Origin: Nocardioides sp. SYSU D00038
GTDB lineage: Bacteria > Actinomycetota > Actinomycetes > Propionibacteriales > Nocardioidaceae
Direction of reading: 5' to 3'
Assembly: GCF_016924665.1 (NCBI RefSeq)
Contig: NZ_JAFFJT010000016.1
Span: 1-64,000, forward strand
Length of the DNA: 64,000 bases
Numbering within the stretch: the stretch's first letter is position 1; each line of letters starts with the position of its first letter. Under the pieces are notes generated by a model. It was not told the DNA's origin, did not search any database, and worked only from the letters and a program-made list of their open reading frames with translations. A program made the translations under genes and the position numbers. Shown in pieces: positions 36,123 through 45,340 of the stretch.

Positions 36123-37531
36123 TGGCAGTCCTGGTCGGGCGTCGGCTCGGGGTCCGGGTCGGGCGGGCAGAGCGCGGCCTCGGTCGACAGCGCCACGCCC
36201 GGCGTGAACAGGTCGAGCCAGGCGTCGGGCACGACGGGCGCCTCGTCGGCGTCGTAGTCGAGGTTCGCCAGGGTCTCGCCGCCGATCAGGGCGAACACGT
36301 CGGCGCGGCTGTCGACCACGAAGAACTGCGAGCTCGTCGTCTCGTCCCAGTCGCCGGCGCGGACGAACGCCCCGCGTCCCGCCTGCACGGTGACGTCGAA
36401 GTCGTCGGGGTCGGTGAGGTCCTCGGCCGAGGCGGCGCCGGTGGGGTCGGTGGCCAGACCGACCAGCGGGACGTCGTCGGGCTGCGGGTCGAGCACGGCG
36501 CAGTGCTGCCCGCGCACCTCCTGCAGCGTGAACTCCGGCCACAGCGCCTCGTCGTGGACGCCGCCGGTCTGCGTCTGCGCCGGCGGGGTCGCCCCGGCCG
36601 GCATCGGCTGCGGCTGCCCGCCGCCCGGGAGCGTGGCGTACTTGTAGACGGTCAGCGCGAACTCGCTGAGCCGCGCCGGGCCGTCGGCGGTCAGCACCAG
36701 GCTGGTGCCGCCGGGGCCCTCGAGGTATTGCCCCACCGTCCCGCCCCCGGGCGCGGGCTCGCCGATCCCGGTGAGGTCGAAGCTCTCGAAGCCGAGGGTG
36801 CCGCCGAGCGGGAACAGCGAGAGCCACGACTCGGGCACCGGCACCGCGTCGGAGCGCGGCGGCAGCCCGAGCTCACCCAGCATCAGGTCCTGGTTCTCGG
36901 CGTCGACCACGGGGTAGCGGTAGGCGCGCCGCGGGCCGAGCCCCTCCTGCACGGTGGCGATCACGTAGTAGTCGCCGGCGTTCTCGACGAGGAAGCCGGC
37001 CCGCTCGGGCAGCCGGTCGACCTGGGGCCGGTCGGCCACCCGTGCCGCCACCCCGAGGCCCGGGCCGGTGCAGGCGGTCCACCCGGACGAGACGAACGAG
37101 TCGGTGGTCGGCAGCTCCGAGGGGGCACCGAAGATGCCGATGTAGTCGCCGGGGACCTGCTGGTTGATGGTCTCCTGGTCGACGAACGTCGGGTCGGCGT
37201 CGGCCCCGAGGATCAGCTGGGCCGAGGTGACGTTGGCCAGCGGGCGCAGCAGCGGCGGGTCCGCCTTCTCCAGGATGATGTACGGCGTCCCCTTGTCGCT
37301 GGAGATGATCAGGCCGCGGTCGTTCCAGTCCTCCTCGGTGCGCCCCACCAGCACGGCCGCGATCGCGGCTCCGGCGATGAGCAGCACCGAGAGCGCCAGC
37401 CCGCCGACGATCGTCCGCCCCGGGCGCGACGGCTCCACCTCGCGGCCGCCGGGCGCCCCGGAGAGGAACGCCGTGACCAGGCGGCGGCGGCTGAAGGCGT
37501 GCGCCTCGACCAGGTCCTTCTTGGTCGCCAC
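36119..37531 (-). CDS. eccB: Type VII secretion protein EccB
   Basis: A 470-residue core subunit. A cytoplasmic N-terminus (KKDLVEAHAFSRRRLVTAFLSG) is diagnostic of EccB; one transmembrane helix follows (IVGGLALSVLLIAGAAIAAVLVG, about residues 41-63), then a large outer domain with internal repeats such as VPVPESWLSLFPLGG and VVPDAWLDLFTPG. In ESX complexes EccB forms the extracytoplasmic ring. It sits 4 bp after eccD and overlaps mycP, so the three are one transcript. Confidence 0.93.
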   Translation of the reverse strand: MATKKDLVEAHAFSRRRLVTAFLSGAPGGREVEPSRPGRTIVGGLALSVLLIAGAAIAAVLVGRTEEDWNDRGLIISSDKGTPYIILEKADPPLLRPLANVTSAQLILGADADPTFVDQETINQQVPGDYIGIFGAPSELPTTDSFVSSGWTACTGPGLGVAARVADRPQVDRLPERAGFLVENAGDYYVIATVQEGLGPRRAYRYPVVDAENQDLMLGELGLPPRSDAVPVPESWLSLFPLGGTLGFESFDLTGIGEPAPGGGTVGQYLEGPGGTSLVLTADGPARLSEFALTVYKYATLPGGGQPQPMPAGATPPAQTQTGGVHDEALWPEFTLQEVRGQHCAVLDPQPDDVPLVGLATDPTGAASAEDLTDPDDFDVTVQAGRGAFVRAGDWDETTSSQFFVVDSRADVFALIGGETLANLDYDADEAPVVPDAWLDLFTPGVALSTEAALCPPDPDPEPTPDQDCQ

Positions 37532-37535
37532 GGCG

Positions 37536-38897
37536 TCAGCCCGCCACCGCGTCGAACACGCCGGTTGCCAGCACCAGCAGCGGCAGCATCGCCAGCAGGG
37601 TCACCGACTCGGCCAGGTCGCCGAGCCGGCCGCGCCGCAGCGACGGCGCCGACGGCAGCAGCGTCGCGGCCAGCAGCACGCCGCCCGCCGCGGCCAGCAC
37701 GACCGCCGCGGTCGGCCGCCACGACGGGTGCATGAAGAGCAGCGACAGCCCCACCGAGACCAGGCCGAGGATGCCGGAGCCGAGCCCGACGAGCACCTCG
37801 TTGCCGGTGCGGTACTGGCGGGTGCGCAGCACCACGACCAGGCACGCGACGACGGCGAGCAGCGTGCCCCACAGGCCGAGGTCGACCGCGAGCGGCGCGA
37901 CCAGCACCAGCAGCAGGCCGACGGTCGCGGTCACCGCCACCAGGATCTCGTGGGCGACCCGCGCGTCGGCCGCGACCCGGTCGGCGTCGATCGCCTCGGG
38001 GTCGGCGGTGATGTCGCTGGTCGTGAACAGCTGGTCCACGTCGGTCGAGGTCACGCCGAGGGCGAGCCAGGGGAAGATGCTGCCGGCGAGCACGACCAGC
38101 ACCAGCGCTGTGGTCAGCACGACGCCCGGGTCGGCGTCGACGACTCGCAGCAGCAGCCCGGCGGCCAGGAACACCGCGCCCACCACCACGGGCGGGATGG
38201 CGAGCGCCCGACCCTCGCCCAGGCCGACCGCGCACACCAGCCCGGCGAGCAGGGCGGCGCCGCCGGCGCACGCCACCGGCGCCTCGAAGAACGGGGAGTC
38301 GATGCCGCGCATGGCCAGCATCGCGCCGGCCACACCGGCGTACGCCGCGCCCATCCAGGCCACGGCGACCGCCGCCTCGGTCTCGCGCTGCACCCGGCTG
38401 AGCACGATGGCGCCCGCGACCAGCGCGAGCGCGACCACCCCGGCCGCGACGCCGGCCAGCAGCGACTCGTGCTGCACGGCGAGGGCCACCGCGCCGAGCG
38501 CCATCAACAGTGCGCTCGCCGCGAGGGCGGTGCGCCGGCCGGACGCCGGTGACCAGGGCCGCAGGTCGCGCTCGACGACGTCGGTCATCGCCTCGACGAC
38601 ATCGTCGTAGACGCGCGGCGCGGGCTCGTCGACCCCGGCGGTGACGGTGAGCAGGCCGCCGTCCTCGACGCCCTGGCTGACCAGGCCGCTGTCCGGCACG
38701 AGGTGCCGGCCGTCGGAGGTCACGACGCGGTAGCCGCCATGCACGGAGGTGGCGTCGAGCAGCCCCACGCTGCGGGCGAGCTCGGGCAGCAGCTCCGCGA
38801 CCGGGACCGTGCCGGGGAGCACCAGGTCGACCCGGCGGGTGCCGGAGGCGACGGTCACCTTGACCATGCCCGTGGGGCTGACTGGGGCCTGGGTCAC
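37536..38897 (-). CDS. eccD: Type VII secretion integral membrane protein EccD (first copy)
   Basis: A 453-residue membrane subunit. Residues about 10-90 form the ubiquitin-like YukD domain (VKVTVASGTRRVDLVLPG), and the rest contains about eleven membrane spans beginning ALAASALLMALGAVALAV. EccD forms the membrane vestibule of ESX machines as dimers. It heads the eccD-eccB-mycP unit, separated from the WXG100 genes by a strong hairpin. A second, diverged EccD is encoded at 39815-41173. Confidence 0.92.
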   Translation of the reverse strand: MTQAPVSPTGMVKVTVASGTRRVDLVLPGTVPVAELLPELARSVGLLDATSVHGGYRVVTSDGRHLVPDSGLVSQGVEDGGLLTVTAGVDEPAPRVYDDVVEAMTDVVERDLRPWSPASGRRTALAASALLMALGAVALAVQHESLLAGVAAGVVALALVAGAIVLSRVQRETEAAVAVAWMGAAYAGVAGAMLAMRGIDSPFFEAPVACAGGAALLAGLVCAVGLGEGRALAIPPVVVGAVFLAAGLLLRVVDADPGVVLTTALVLVVLAGSIFPWLALGVTSTDVDQLFTTSDITADPEAIDADRVAADARVAHEILVAVTATVGLLLVLVAPLAVDLGLWGTLLAVVACLVVVLRTRQYRTGNEVLVGLGSGILGLVSVGLSLLFMHPSWRPTAAVVLAAAGGVLLAATLLPSAPSLRRGRLGDLAESVTLLAMLPLLVLATGVFDAVAG

Positions 38898-38947
38898 GGC
38901 ACCTCCCGCTGTGTCGGCTCGGCTCGGCAGCTCGGTCTCGTACGGAC

Positions 38948-38984
38948 CCCGAGGGGGCCGGCGCCAGGCGCCGACCCCCTCGGG
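38948..38984 (-). terminator. Hairpin terminator between the WXG100 genes and eccD
   Basis: CCCGAGGGGG-C-CGGCGCC pairs with GGCGCCG-A-CCCCCTCGGG (17 paired bases, one mismatch, single-base apex). It begins 29 bp after the second WXG100 stop and could lower expression of the membrane genes relative to the abundant substrates. Confidence 0.7.
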
Positions 38985-39013
38985 TCAGACCACCCTCGCG
39001 GGTGGCGTCGTGC

Positions 39014-39325
39014 TCACATCTGGGTGAACTGGTTCGCACCCCGGACGTCGGCGGCGCGGTACTCCGAGTTCGACTGGTAGACGGTCTGCCCGGTCTCGTC
39101 GAGCAGGTTGCGCATCTGCAGGATCGCCCAGTCCCACTTGGCCTTGGCGGCGGTGTAGGCGTTCTGCGCCTCACCGTGCCACTCGTGGCGCAGCGGCTGC
39201 AGCTCGCTCTCGAGCCGGTTCATGCGGTCGTCGATGTCCTTGACCATCTGGTGGAGGTCGGCGCCGGCCTGGTCGAGCCCGGCGTGCTGGACGAGGATGC
39301 CGTCGAGGGCGTTGAAGTCGGTCAT
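39014..39325 (-). CDS. WXG100 family protein, EsxA-like
   Basis: A 103-residue helical-hairpin substrate of type VII secretion. The central turn reads EWHGEAQNAY, a W-x-G motif near residue 50, with amphipathic helices on each side (DQAGADLHQMVKDIDDRMNR; KAKWDWAILQMRNLLDETG). The stretch YQSNSEYRAAD near the end could carry the Y-x3-D/E export signal (YRAAD). It lies 27 bp after its partner gene; both would form the exported heterodimer. Confidence 0.92.
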   Translation of the reverse strand: MTDFNALDGILVQHAGLDQAGADLHQMVKDIDDRMNRLESELQPLRHEWHGEAQNAYTAAKAKWDWAILQMRNLLDETGQTVYQSNSEYRAADVRGANQFTQM

Positions 39326-39352
39326 GTCGTGGGTCCCTTCGGTCTACGGCGG

Positions 39353-39688
39353 TCAGACGGACGTGGAGACGTCGCCGAGACGGGACGCCGTGCGGGTGTA
39401 GTAGTCGCCCTGCTGCTCGTCGGTGGCGACGTTGGTGCGCTCGGTGACCTGCAGCGAGTTCTCGAACTCGTTGAGCGCGCCCACGATCATGCGCTGCTTC
39501 TCCTGCCAGGCCTCCTGGAGGATCTGGAACGCCCGGCTGCCGGAGCCGCCCCACTTGCCGTGGAGGTTGGCGATGTTGCTCTCGAGGGTGCCGGCGAGGC
39601 GGTCGAAGTCGACCTTGGCCTCCGCGACCAGGGCGGCCGCCCGGGTGAGGGTGCCCTCTCCCTGTCCGTAGGTGTTCTCGTGGGCCAT
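39353..39688 (-). CDS. WXG100 family protein, EsxB-like
   Basis: A 111-residue partner of the EsxA-like protein. The turn is GKWGGSGSRAF (WGG), flanked by AALVAEAKVDFDRLAGTLES and QEAWQEKQRMIVGALNEFEN. The C-terminal YYTRTASRLGD resembles exported tails. ATG 39688 is chosen because AAGGAAGG lies 5 nt before it and it gives the usual WXG100 length; an in-frame upstream extension of 33 residues is rejected. Confidence 0.92.
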   Translation of the reverse strand: MAHENTYGQGEGTLTRAAALVAEAKVDFDRLAGTLESNIANLHGKWGGSGSRAFQILQEAWQEKQRMIVGALNEFENSLQVTERTNVATDEQQGDYYTRTASRLGDVSTSV

Positions 39689-39814
39689 GGTGCCCTTCCT
39701 TTCCCGAGGCGGCACGTCCGGCCGCTTGAAGTCTGGGGTTGTCTGGCTGGGATGGTGCTGGCGCCCGGTGAGCTCCTGGCCGGACATCCAGCGGTCTACC
39801 CGGGCCCCCCACCG

Positions 39815-41173
39815 CTAAACACGGAACTTGATTTCCCACAGGGTGCGGAACAGGCCGACCGCGACGACGGCGGCGCCGATGGCGAACGCCCCGGCCAGGC
39901 CCTCGGCCACCTCGGCCCGGCGCGACCACCACGCCGAGCGCCAGCCGCGGCCGGTCGCGACCGCGACCACCACCAGCAGCGCGGCGAGCAGGATGATCGC
40001 GATCGCCGCAGCGGTGCCGCGCCCGGCTCCGACCCGCTCGAGGAGCACCGCCAGCAGCGCCGCCCAGCAGGTCAGCCCCGCGCCGCGGAGCAGCGCGCGG
40101 GCGACCGCGTGGCGGTAGCTGCGGGCCGCCAGCAGGAGCGCGGCCCCGGCCAGGAGGACCACCGCCCGCGCGCCGACCCGGTCGACCGGCAGGGTGGCGG
40201 TGGCGAGCAGCATCGGCGCGCTGACCGCGGCGACCGCCCACGTGGCCGCGCTCGCCGCCACCACCAGGCGGGTGCCGCGCTCGGCCACCGCGGCGACGGC
40301 CTCCGGCGGCACCAGGGTGCGCCCGCGCCGCCCGGAGGGCCGCTCGCGCGCCGACCACGCGGTGACCGCGAGCCGCTCGATGTCGATGAGGTACTGGTCG
40401 GGCACGTCGACGGCCAGCGCGGGCACGAACCTGGCCGCCAGCATCGCCGCCAGCAGCAGCACCGCCCACACGACCTGGGGCGCGGTGCCGAGCAGCGCTC
40501 CGGCCGCGGAGACGACGAACACCGCGCCGCCCACCACCATCCAGACCCGCAGCGCCTCCTCGGCCCGCCGGTCCAGCGCGCGGGCCACGGCCGCGGTCAC
40601 CGCGGCGACCAGCGCGGCCACGCCGAGCACGGTGGGCAACCGCTCCGGCCCCGGCCCCCAGGCGACGGCGTACGCCGCCGCGCCGGCCACGGCGGGGGCG
40701 ACCACCAGCCGGGCCGTGACGTGGCGGCCGACCGGCACCAGGGCGAGCGCCGCGGTGGCGGCGAGGATCGCGACCGCCGCGTCGTGGTGGGTGCCGTCGG
40801 CGCGGGCCGCGAACCAGCCGGCGAGCACCGAGAGCGCGGTGGCGACGCAGCACCAGGCCGCCGCACCCGCGCCGGGACCGGCCGCCCGCTCGGGCGCCTC
40901 GCGCCGGGGGACGACCGCGGCGGCGCGCACGGCCCCCTCGGCCACCAGCAGGTCGCCGGTGCGGACCCCGGCCCGGCTGAGGGTGTCGTCGGGGGCGAGG
41001 GCGGCGCCGCCGGTGCTGCGGAGCGCGGGCGGCGCCGGCAGCCGGCACTGGGCGGCGTACTCGCGGGCGACGTCGGAGAAGCGCGCCTCGCCCGGGACCA
41101 CCAGGTCGATGACGCCGGCCGGGCCGTGGACGGTCAGGGCCAGGCTGCCGGCGACCCGCCCGCCTGCCTGCAT
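39815..41173 (-). CDS. Type VII secretion integral membrane protein EccD (second, diverged copy)
   Basis: A 452-residue protein with an N-terminal ubiquitin-like domain (LALTVHGPAGVIDLVVPGEARFSD... beginning near residue 11) and about eleven spans, the same layout and length as the EccD at 37536. The sequences differ greatly and this copy is extremely Ala/Val-rich. It opens the operon that continues into the WXG100 genes and is divergent from eccC. It may pair with the other EccD in one complex or serve a second channel; both are inference. Confidence 0.82.
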   Translation of the reverse strand: MQAGGRVAGSLALTVHGPAGVIDLVVPGEARFSDVAREYAAQCRLPAPPALRSTGGAALAPDDTLSRAGVRTGDLLVAEGAVRAAAVVPRREAPERAAGPGAGAAAWCCVATALSVLAGWFAARADGTHHDAAVAILAATAALALVPVGRHVTARLVVAPAVAGAAAYAVAWGPGPERLPTVLGVAALVAAVTAAVARALDRRAEEALRVWMVVGGAVFVVSAAGALLGTAPQVVWAVLLLAAMLAARFVPALAVDVPDQYLIDIERLAVTAWSARERPSGRRGRTLVPPEAVAAVAERGTRLVVAASAATWAVAAVSAPMLLATATLPVDRVGARAVVLLAGAALLLAARSYRHAVARALLRGAGLTCWAALLAVLLERVGAGRGTAAAIAIILLAALLVVVAVATGRGWRSAWWSRRAEVAEGLAGAFAIGAAVVAVGLFRTLWEIKFRV

Positions 41174-41222
41174 GCCGCCCTCCCGAGTGGTCCACGATGT
41201 CGTGCGTCAACCGACGACGATC

Positions 41223-41235
41223 GGGGTAGTACCCC
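41223..41235. promoter_or_regulatory. GGGGTA-G-TACCCC palindrome in the eccD2/eccC divergent region
   Basis: A perfect 6-bp inverted repeat with a one-base centre lies in the 152-bp space between the divergent starts of the second eccD (41173) and eccC (41326). It is the only clear symmetry there and is a candidate operator for the ESX locus. No regulator gene is adjacent. Confidence 0.5.
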
Positions 41236-41325
41236 CGTGGTGGCAGGTTAGTCCGACCGTTCCTGCCTGCCCGACGACGTACGACCGCAGGCCCGGTGCC
41301 GCGGACTCCCGGAAGGTGGCACCCA

Positions 41326-44300
41326 GTGACCAGCACGGCGCTGCGCGGCGGGCGGCTCGACGAGCCCGAGCTCCCCAGCGGTCAGGTCAAGCTCCAGGCA
41401 CCCCCGCTGATCGAGCAGCACGAGGGTGCCTCCGGCGTGCTGATGAACGCCATCCCGATGCTCGGCAGCCTCGGCTCGATCGTGCTGGTCGCGACCATGG
41501 CCGGACGCGACACCGGCGGCCGCCACTACATCGCGGCCGGCATGTTCCTCTTCGCCACGATCGGCTTCATCGTCGTCCAGCTCGACCGGCAGCGGAAGCA
41601 GCGCGTGCAGCAGGTCACCGGGTCGCGCACGGAGTACCTGCGCTACCTGGCCAACGTGCGCCAGGTGGCGCGCGAGGCGGCCGAGCAGCAGCGGCGGGCG
41701 CTGACCTGGCACCACCCCGACCCGCGCACGCTGCCCGCGCTCGCGGCCGAGCGCTCCCGGCTGTGGGAGCACGGCAGCGCCGACCCGCGCTTCCTCCACG
41801 TGCGCTACGGCGTGTGCCACCAGCCGCTCTCGCTCGAGCTGGTGCCGCCCGAGAGCGCGCCGATCGACCAGGTCGACCCGGCCGCCGCGTCGGCGCTGCA
41901 CCGGCTGCTGCTCGTGCACCGGGTGCAGCCCGACCTCCCGGCGGCGGTCGACCTCCAGGCCTTCGACCGGGTCGAGGTCTGCGGGCCCGAGGAGCCGGCC
42001 CGCGCGCTGGCTCGGGCGATGATCTGCTCGGCGACGGCGTTCCACTCCCCCGACCACCTCGTCGTGGCGGTGCTCGCCTCCGACCAGAACCTCGCCCACT
42101 GGGACTGGGTGAAGTGGCTGCCCCACGCGCAGAGCCCCCAGGAGTCGGACGCCGTCGGCCCGATGCGGATGGTGTCGACGTCGATCGACGAGCTCGCGAC
42201 GCTGCTGCCGCCCGACCTCTCCGAGCGACCCCGGTTCGGCGCCGACGAGCGGCCCGCCGCGCCGCACATCCTGCTCGTCGTCGACGGCGGCGAGCTGCCG
42301 CCCGGCAACCACGTGGTGCCGCCCGACGGCGTGCACGGCGTGACCGTGCTCGACCTGCCGGCCCGGTGGGACGAGCTCGAGGACGCCAGCCGGCTGCGGC
42401 TCCAGCTCACCGGCGAGGAGGTCGAGGAGGGGCGCCAGGCGGTGCAGGCGCTGCGGCTGCGCGAGGAGCCGATCGCGGCGAAGGTCGACCAGTGCGACCT
42501 GTCGACGGCCGAGGCGTTCGCGCGTCGGCTGACCCCGCTGCACACCGTGACCACCGGCGTCGTCGAGTCGGCCGCACCCGACCTGACCGCCAGCGCGGAC
42601 TTCATGGAGCTGCTCGGCCTCGGCGACGTGCGGGCCTTCGACACCGGGACCGCTTGGCGGGCGCGGCCCGCGCGCGACCGGCTGCGGGTGCCGATCGGCA
42701 CCGGTGACGGCGGGGGGCTGGTGCACCTCGACATCAAGGAGTCGGCCCAGCAGGGCATGGGCCCGCACGGGCTGGTGATCGGCGCCACCGGTTCGGGCAA
42801 GTCGGAGTTCCTGCGCACGCTGGTGCTCGGGCTCGCGATGACCCACTCGCCGGAGCAGCTCAACCTCGTGCTCGTCGACTTCAAGGGCGGCGCGACGTTC
42901 GCCGGCATGGCCGAGATGCCGCACGTGTCGGCGGTGATCACCAACCTCGCCCAGGAGCTCACGCTCGTCGACCGGATGCAGGACGCCCTCTCGGGCGAGA
43001 TGGTGCGTCGCCAGGAGCTGCTGCGCGAGGCGGGCAACTTCGCCTCGATCCGCGACTACGAGAAGGCCCGAGCCGCGGGCGAGCCGCTGGCGCCGATGCC
43101 GTCGCTGTTCATCGTCGTCGACGAGTTCTCCGAGATGCTCTCGGCCAAGCCCGAGTTCATCGACCTGTTCGTCGCCATCGGCCGGCTCGGCCGCTCGCTG
43201 GGCCTGCACCTGCTGCTCGCCTCGCAGCGCCTGGAGGAGGGCCGGCTGCGCGGCCTGGAGTCGCACCTGTCCTACCGGGTCGGCCTGCGCACGTTCTCGG
43301 CCCAGGAGTCGCGATCGGTGCTCGGCGTCCCCGACGCCTACGAGCTGCCGGCGGTCCCGGGCCTGGGCTACCTCAAGCCCGACCCGACCACGATGCTGCG
43401 GTTCAAGGCGGCGTACGTCTCGGGGCCGCCGTCGGGGCGGGTGCGGGTGCGCCGCGACGAGGGCGGCAAGCTGCAGGGCATCCTGCCGTTCACGATCTCG
43501 GAGGTGCAGTCGCTCGAGCTACCCGAGCCCGAGCCGGAAGCGCCGCCGGAGCCGGTGGACGAGCAGGAGCCGCTGCTCGAGGTCGCGGTCGAGCGGATGG
43601 CCGGCCACGGCCCGGCCGCCCACCAGGTCTGGCTGCCCCCGCTCGACGTGCCCGACACGCTCGACGAGCTGATGCCCGACCTGGCCGTCGACCCGGCGCT
43701 CGGGCTGGTCTCCGCGCAGTGGCGGGCGCTGGGCGGGCTCGTCGTGCCCCTCGGCACCGTCGACCGGCCGCGCGAGCAGCGCCGCGACACCCTCACCATC
43801 GACGTCAGCGGCTCGGCCGGTCACGTCGCCGTGGTGGGCGGTCCGCGCAGCGGCAAGAGCACCGCGCTGCGCACGGTCGTGACCAGCATGGCGCTGACCA
43901 CCACGCCGCTGGAGTCGCAGTTCTTCGTGCTCGACTTCGGCGGCGGCACCTTCGCCCCGCTCGCCCGGCTGCCCCACGTGGCCGGGGTCGGCACCCGCTC
44001 CGAGCCCGACGTCGTACGGCGCGTGGTCGCCGAGCTCAAGGGCGTGGTCGACCGCCGCGAGGCCTACTTCCGCAGCAACGGCATCGACTCGATCGAGACC
44101 TACCGCACCCGCCGCGCCCAGGGCCGCGCCGACGACGGCTACGGCGACGTGTTCCTCGTCGTCGACGGGTGGGGCACGCTGCGCGCGGAGTTCGACGACC
44201 TCGAGCTCGAGCTCCAGCAGCTCTCCACCCGGGGCCTCACCTTCGGCCTTCACATCCTTGCCTCGGCCTCGCGGTGGGCGGACTTCCGCGCCGCGATGCG

Positions 44301-45315
44301 CGACATGTTCGGCACCAAGCTCGAGCTGCGGCTCGGCGACGCCCTCGACTCCGAGATCGACCGCAAGGTCGCCTCGCTGGTGCCGACCGGCCGACCGGGC
44401 CGGGGCCTGATCTCCAGCAAGCTGCACTGGCTGGCGGCCCTCCCGCGCATCGACGGCAACCCCGAGGCCGCCAGCCTGGGCGACGGTGTCGACGACCTGG
44501 TCGCCCGGGTGGCGGACGCCTGGACCGGCCCGAGCGGTCCCAAGCTCAGGCTGCTGCCCGACAAGATCTCCCTCGACGAGGTGCGGGCCCAGGCCGCGCG
44601 CACCGGGAGCGGGGACGGCGGACCGCTGCTGATCGGCATCAACGAGAAGGAGCTGGCCCCCGTGGGGCTCGACCCCGACTCCGAGCCCCACCTGCTGGTG
44701 CTCGGCGACGGCCGGTCCGGCAAGAGCGCGATGCTGCGCGCGCTGGCGCGGGAGATCATGCGCACCCGCAGCCCGCAGGAGGCGCAGCTCGTGGTGGTCG
44801 ACTACCGCCGCTCGATGCTGGGCGAGGTGCCCGAGGAGTACCTGCTCAACTACCTCACCTCCGCGACCCAGGCCCAGCCCGCGCTGCGCGACCTCGCGGC
44901 GTACCTGGAGAACCGGATCCCGGGGCCGGACGTCACCCCCGACCAGCTGCGCAACCGGTCGTGGTGGAGCGGGGCCGAGGTCTTCGTGCTGGTCGACGAC
45001 TACGACCTGGTCGCCACCCAGCAGGCCTCGCCGGTCGCAGCGCTGCAGCCGCTGCTGGCCCAGGCCCGCGACACCGGCCTGCACGTCGCCGTGGCCCGGC
45101 GCGCCGGCGGTGCCTCGCGCGCGCTCTACGAACCGGTCATCCAGACCCTGCGCGACCTGGCGATGCCCGGCCTGCTGCTCTCCGGCAGCGCCGAGGAGGG
45201 TCCGCTGATCGGCAACCTCCGCCCGACGCCGCTTCCGCCGGGCCGCGGCCGGCTGGTGACCCGCGACCGCGGCGTGGAGATGGTGCAGCTCGCCTGGACG
45301 GAGCCCACCGCCTGA
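41326..45315 (+). CDS. eccC: Type VII secretion ATPase EccC (FtsK/SpoIIIE)
   Basis: A 1329-residue motor of the ESX system, the fused EccCa-EccCb type. Two membrane spans lie near the N-terminus (GSLGSIVLVATM; YIAAGMFLFATIGFIVVQL, roughly residues 45-95). Three FtsK-like ATPase domains follow, with Walker A GATGSGKS, GGPRSGKS and GDGRSGKS, and Walker B LVDFKGGATF in the first. The third domain normally binds the substrate signal. GTG 41326 is favoured by a GGAAGG site and start of homology. It is divergent from the rest of the locus. Confidence 0.95.
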   Translation: MTSTALRGGRLDEPELPSGQVKLQAPPLIEQHEGASGVLMNAIPMLGSLGSIVLVATMAGRDTGGRHYIAAGMFLFATIGFIVVQLDRQRKQRVQQVTGSRTEYLRYLANVRQVAREAAEQQRRALTWHHPDPRTLPALAAERSRLWEHGSADPRFLHVRYGVCHQPLSLELVPPESAPIDQVDPAAASALHRLLLVHRVQPDLPAAVDLQAFDRVEVCGPEEPARALARAMICSATAFHSPDHLVVAVLASDQNLAHWDWVKWLPHAQSPQESDAVGPMRMVSTSIDELATLLPPDLSERPRFGADERPAAPHILLVVDGGELPPGNHVVPPDGVHGVTVLDLPARWDELEDASRLRLQLTGEEVEEGRQAVQALRLREEPIAAKVDQCDLSTAEAFARRLTPLHTVTTGVVESAAPDLTASADFMELLGLGDVRAFDTGTAWRARPARDRLRVPIGTGDGGGLVHLDIKESAQQGMGPHGLVIGATGSGKSEFLRTLVLGLAMTHSPEQLNLVLVDFKGGATFAGMAEMPHVSAVITNLAQELTLVDRMQDALSGEMVRRQELLREAGNFASIRDYEKARAAGEPLAPMPSLFIVVDEFSEMLSAKPEFIDLFVAIGRLGRSLGLHLLLASQRLEEGRLRGLESHLSYRVGLRTFSAQESRSVLGVPDAYELPAVPGLGYLKPDPTTMLRFKAAYVSGPPSGRVRVRRDEGGKLQGILPFTISEVQSLELPEPEPEAPPEPVDEQEPLLEVAVERMAGHGPAAHQVWLPPLDVPDTLDELMPDLAVDPALGLVSAQWRALGGLVVPLGTVDRPREQRRDTLTIDVSGSAGHVAVVGGPRSGKSTALRTVVTSMALTTTPLESQFFVLDFGGGTFAPLARLPHVAGVGTRSEPDVVRRVVAELKGVVDRREAYFRSNGIDSIETYRTRRAQGRADDGYGDVFLVVDGWGTLRAEFDDLELELQQLSTRGLTFGLHILASASRWADFRAAMRDMFGTKLELRLGDALDSEIDRKVASLVPTGRPGRGLISSKLHWLAALPRIDGNPEAASLGDGVDDLVARVADAWTGPSGPKLRLLPDKISLDEVRAQAARTGSGDGGPLLIGINEKELAPVGLDPDSEPHLLVLGDGRSGKSAMLRALAREIMRTRSPQEAQLVVVDYRRSMLGEVPEEYLLNYLTSATQAQPALRDLAAYLENRIPGPDVTPDQLRNRSWWSGAEVFVLVDDYDLVATQQASPVAALQPLLAQARDTGLHVAVARRAGGASRALYEPVIQTLRDLAMPGLLLSGSAEEGPLIGNLRPTPLPPGRGRLVTRDRGVEMVQLAWTEPTA

Positions 45316-45340
45316 CCCGGCTCCTGATTCGGCGCCCGAC

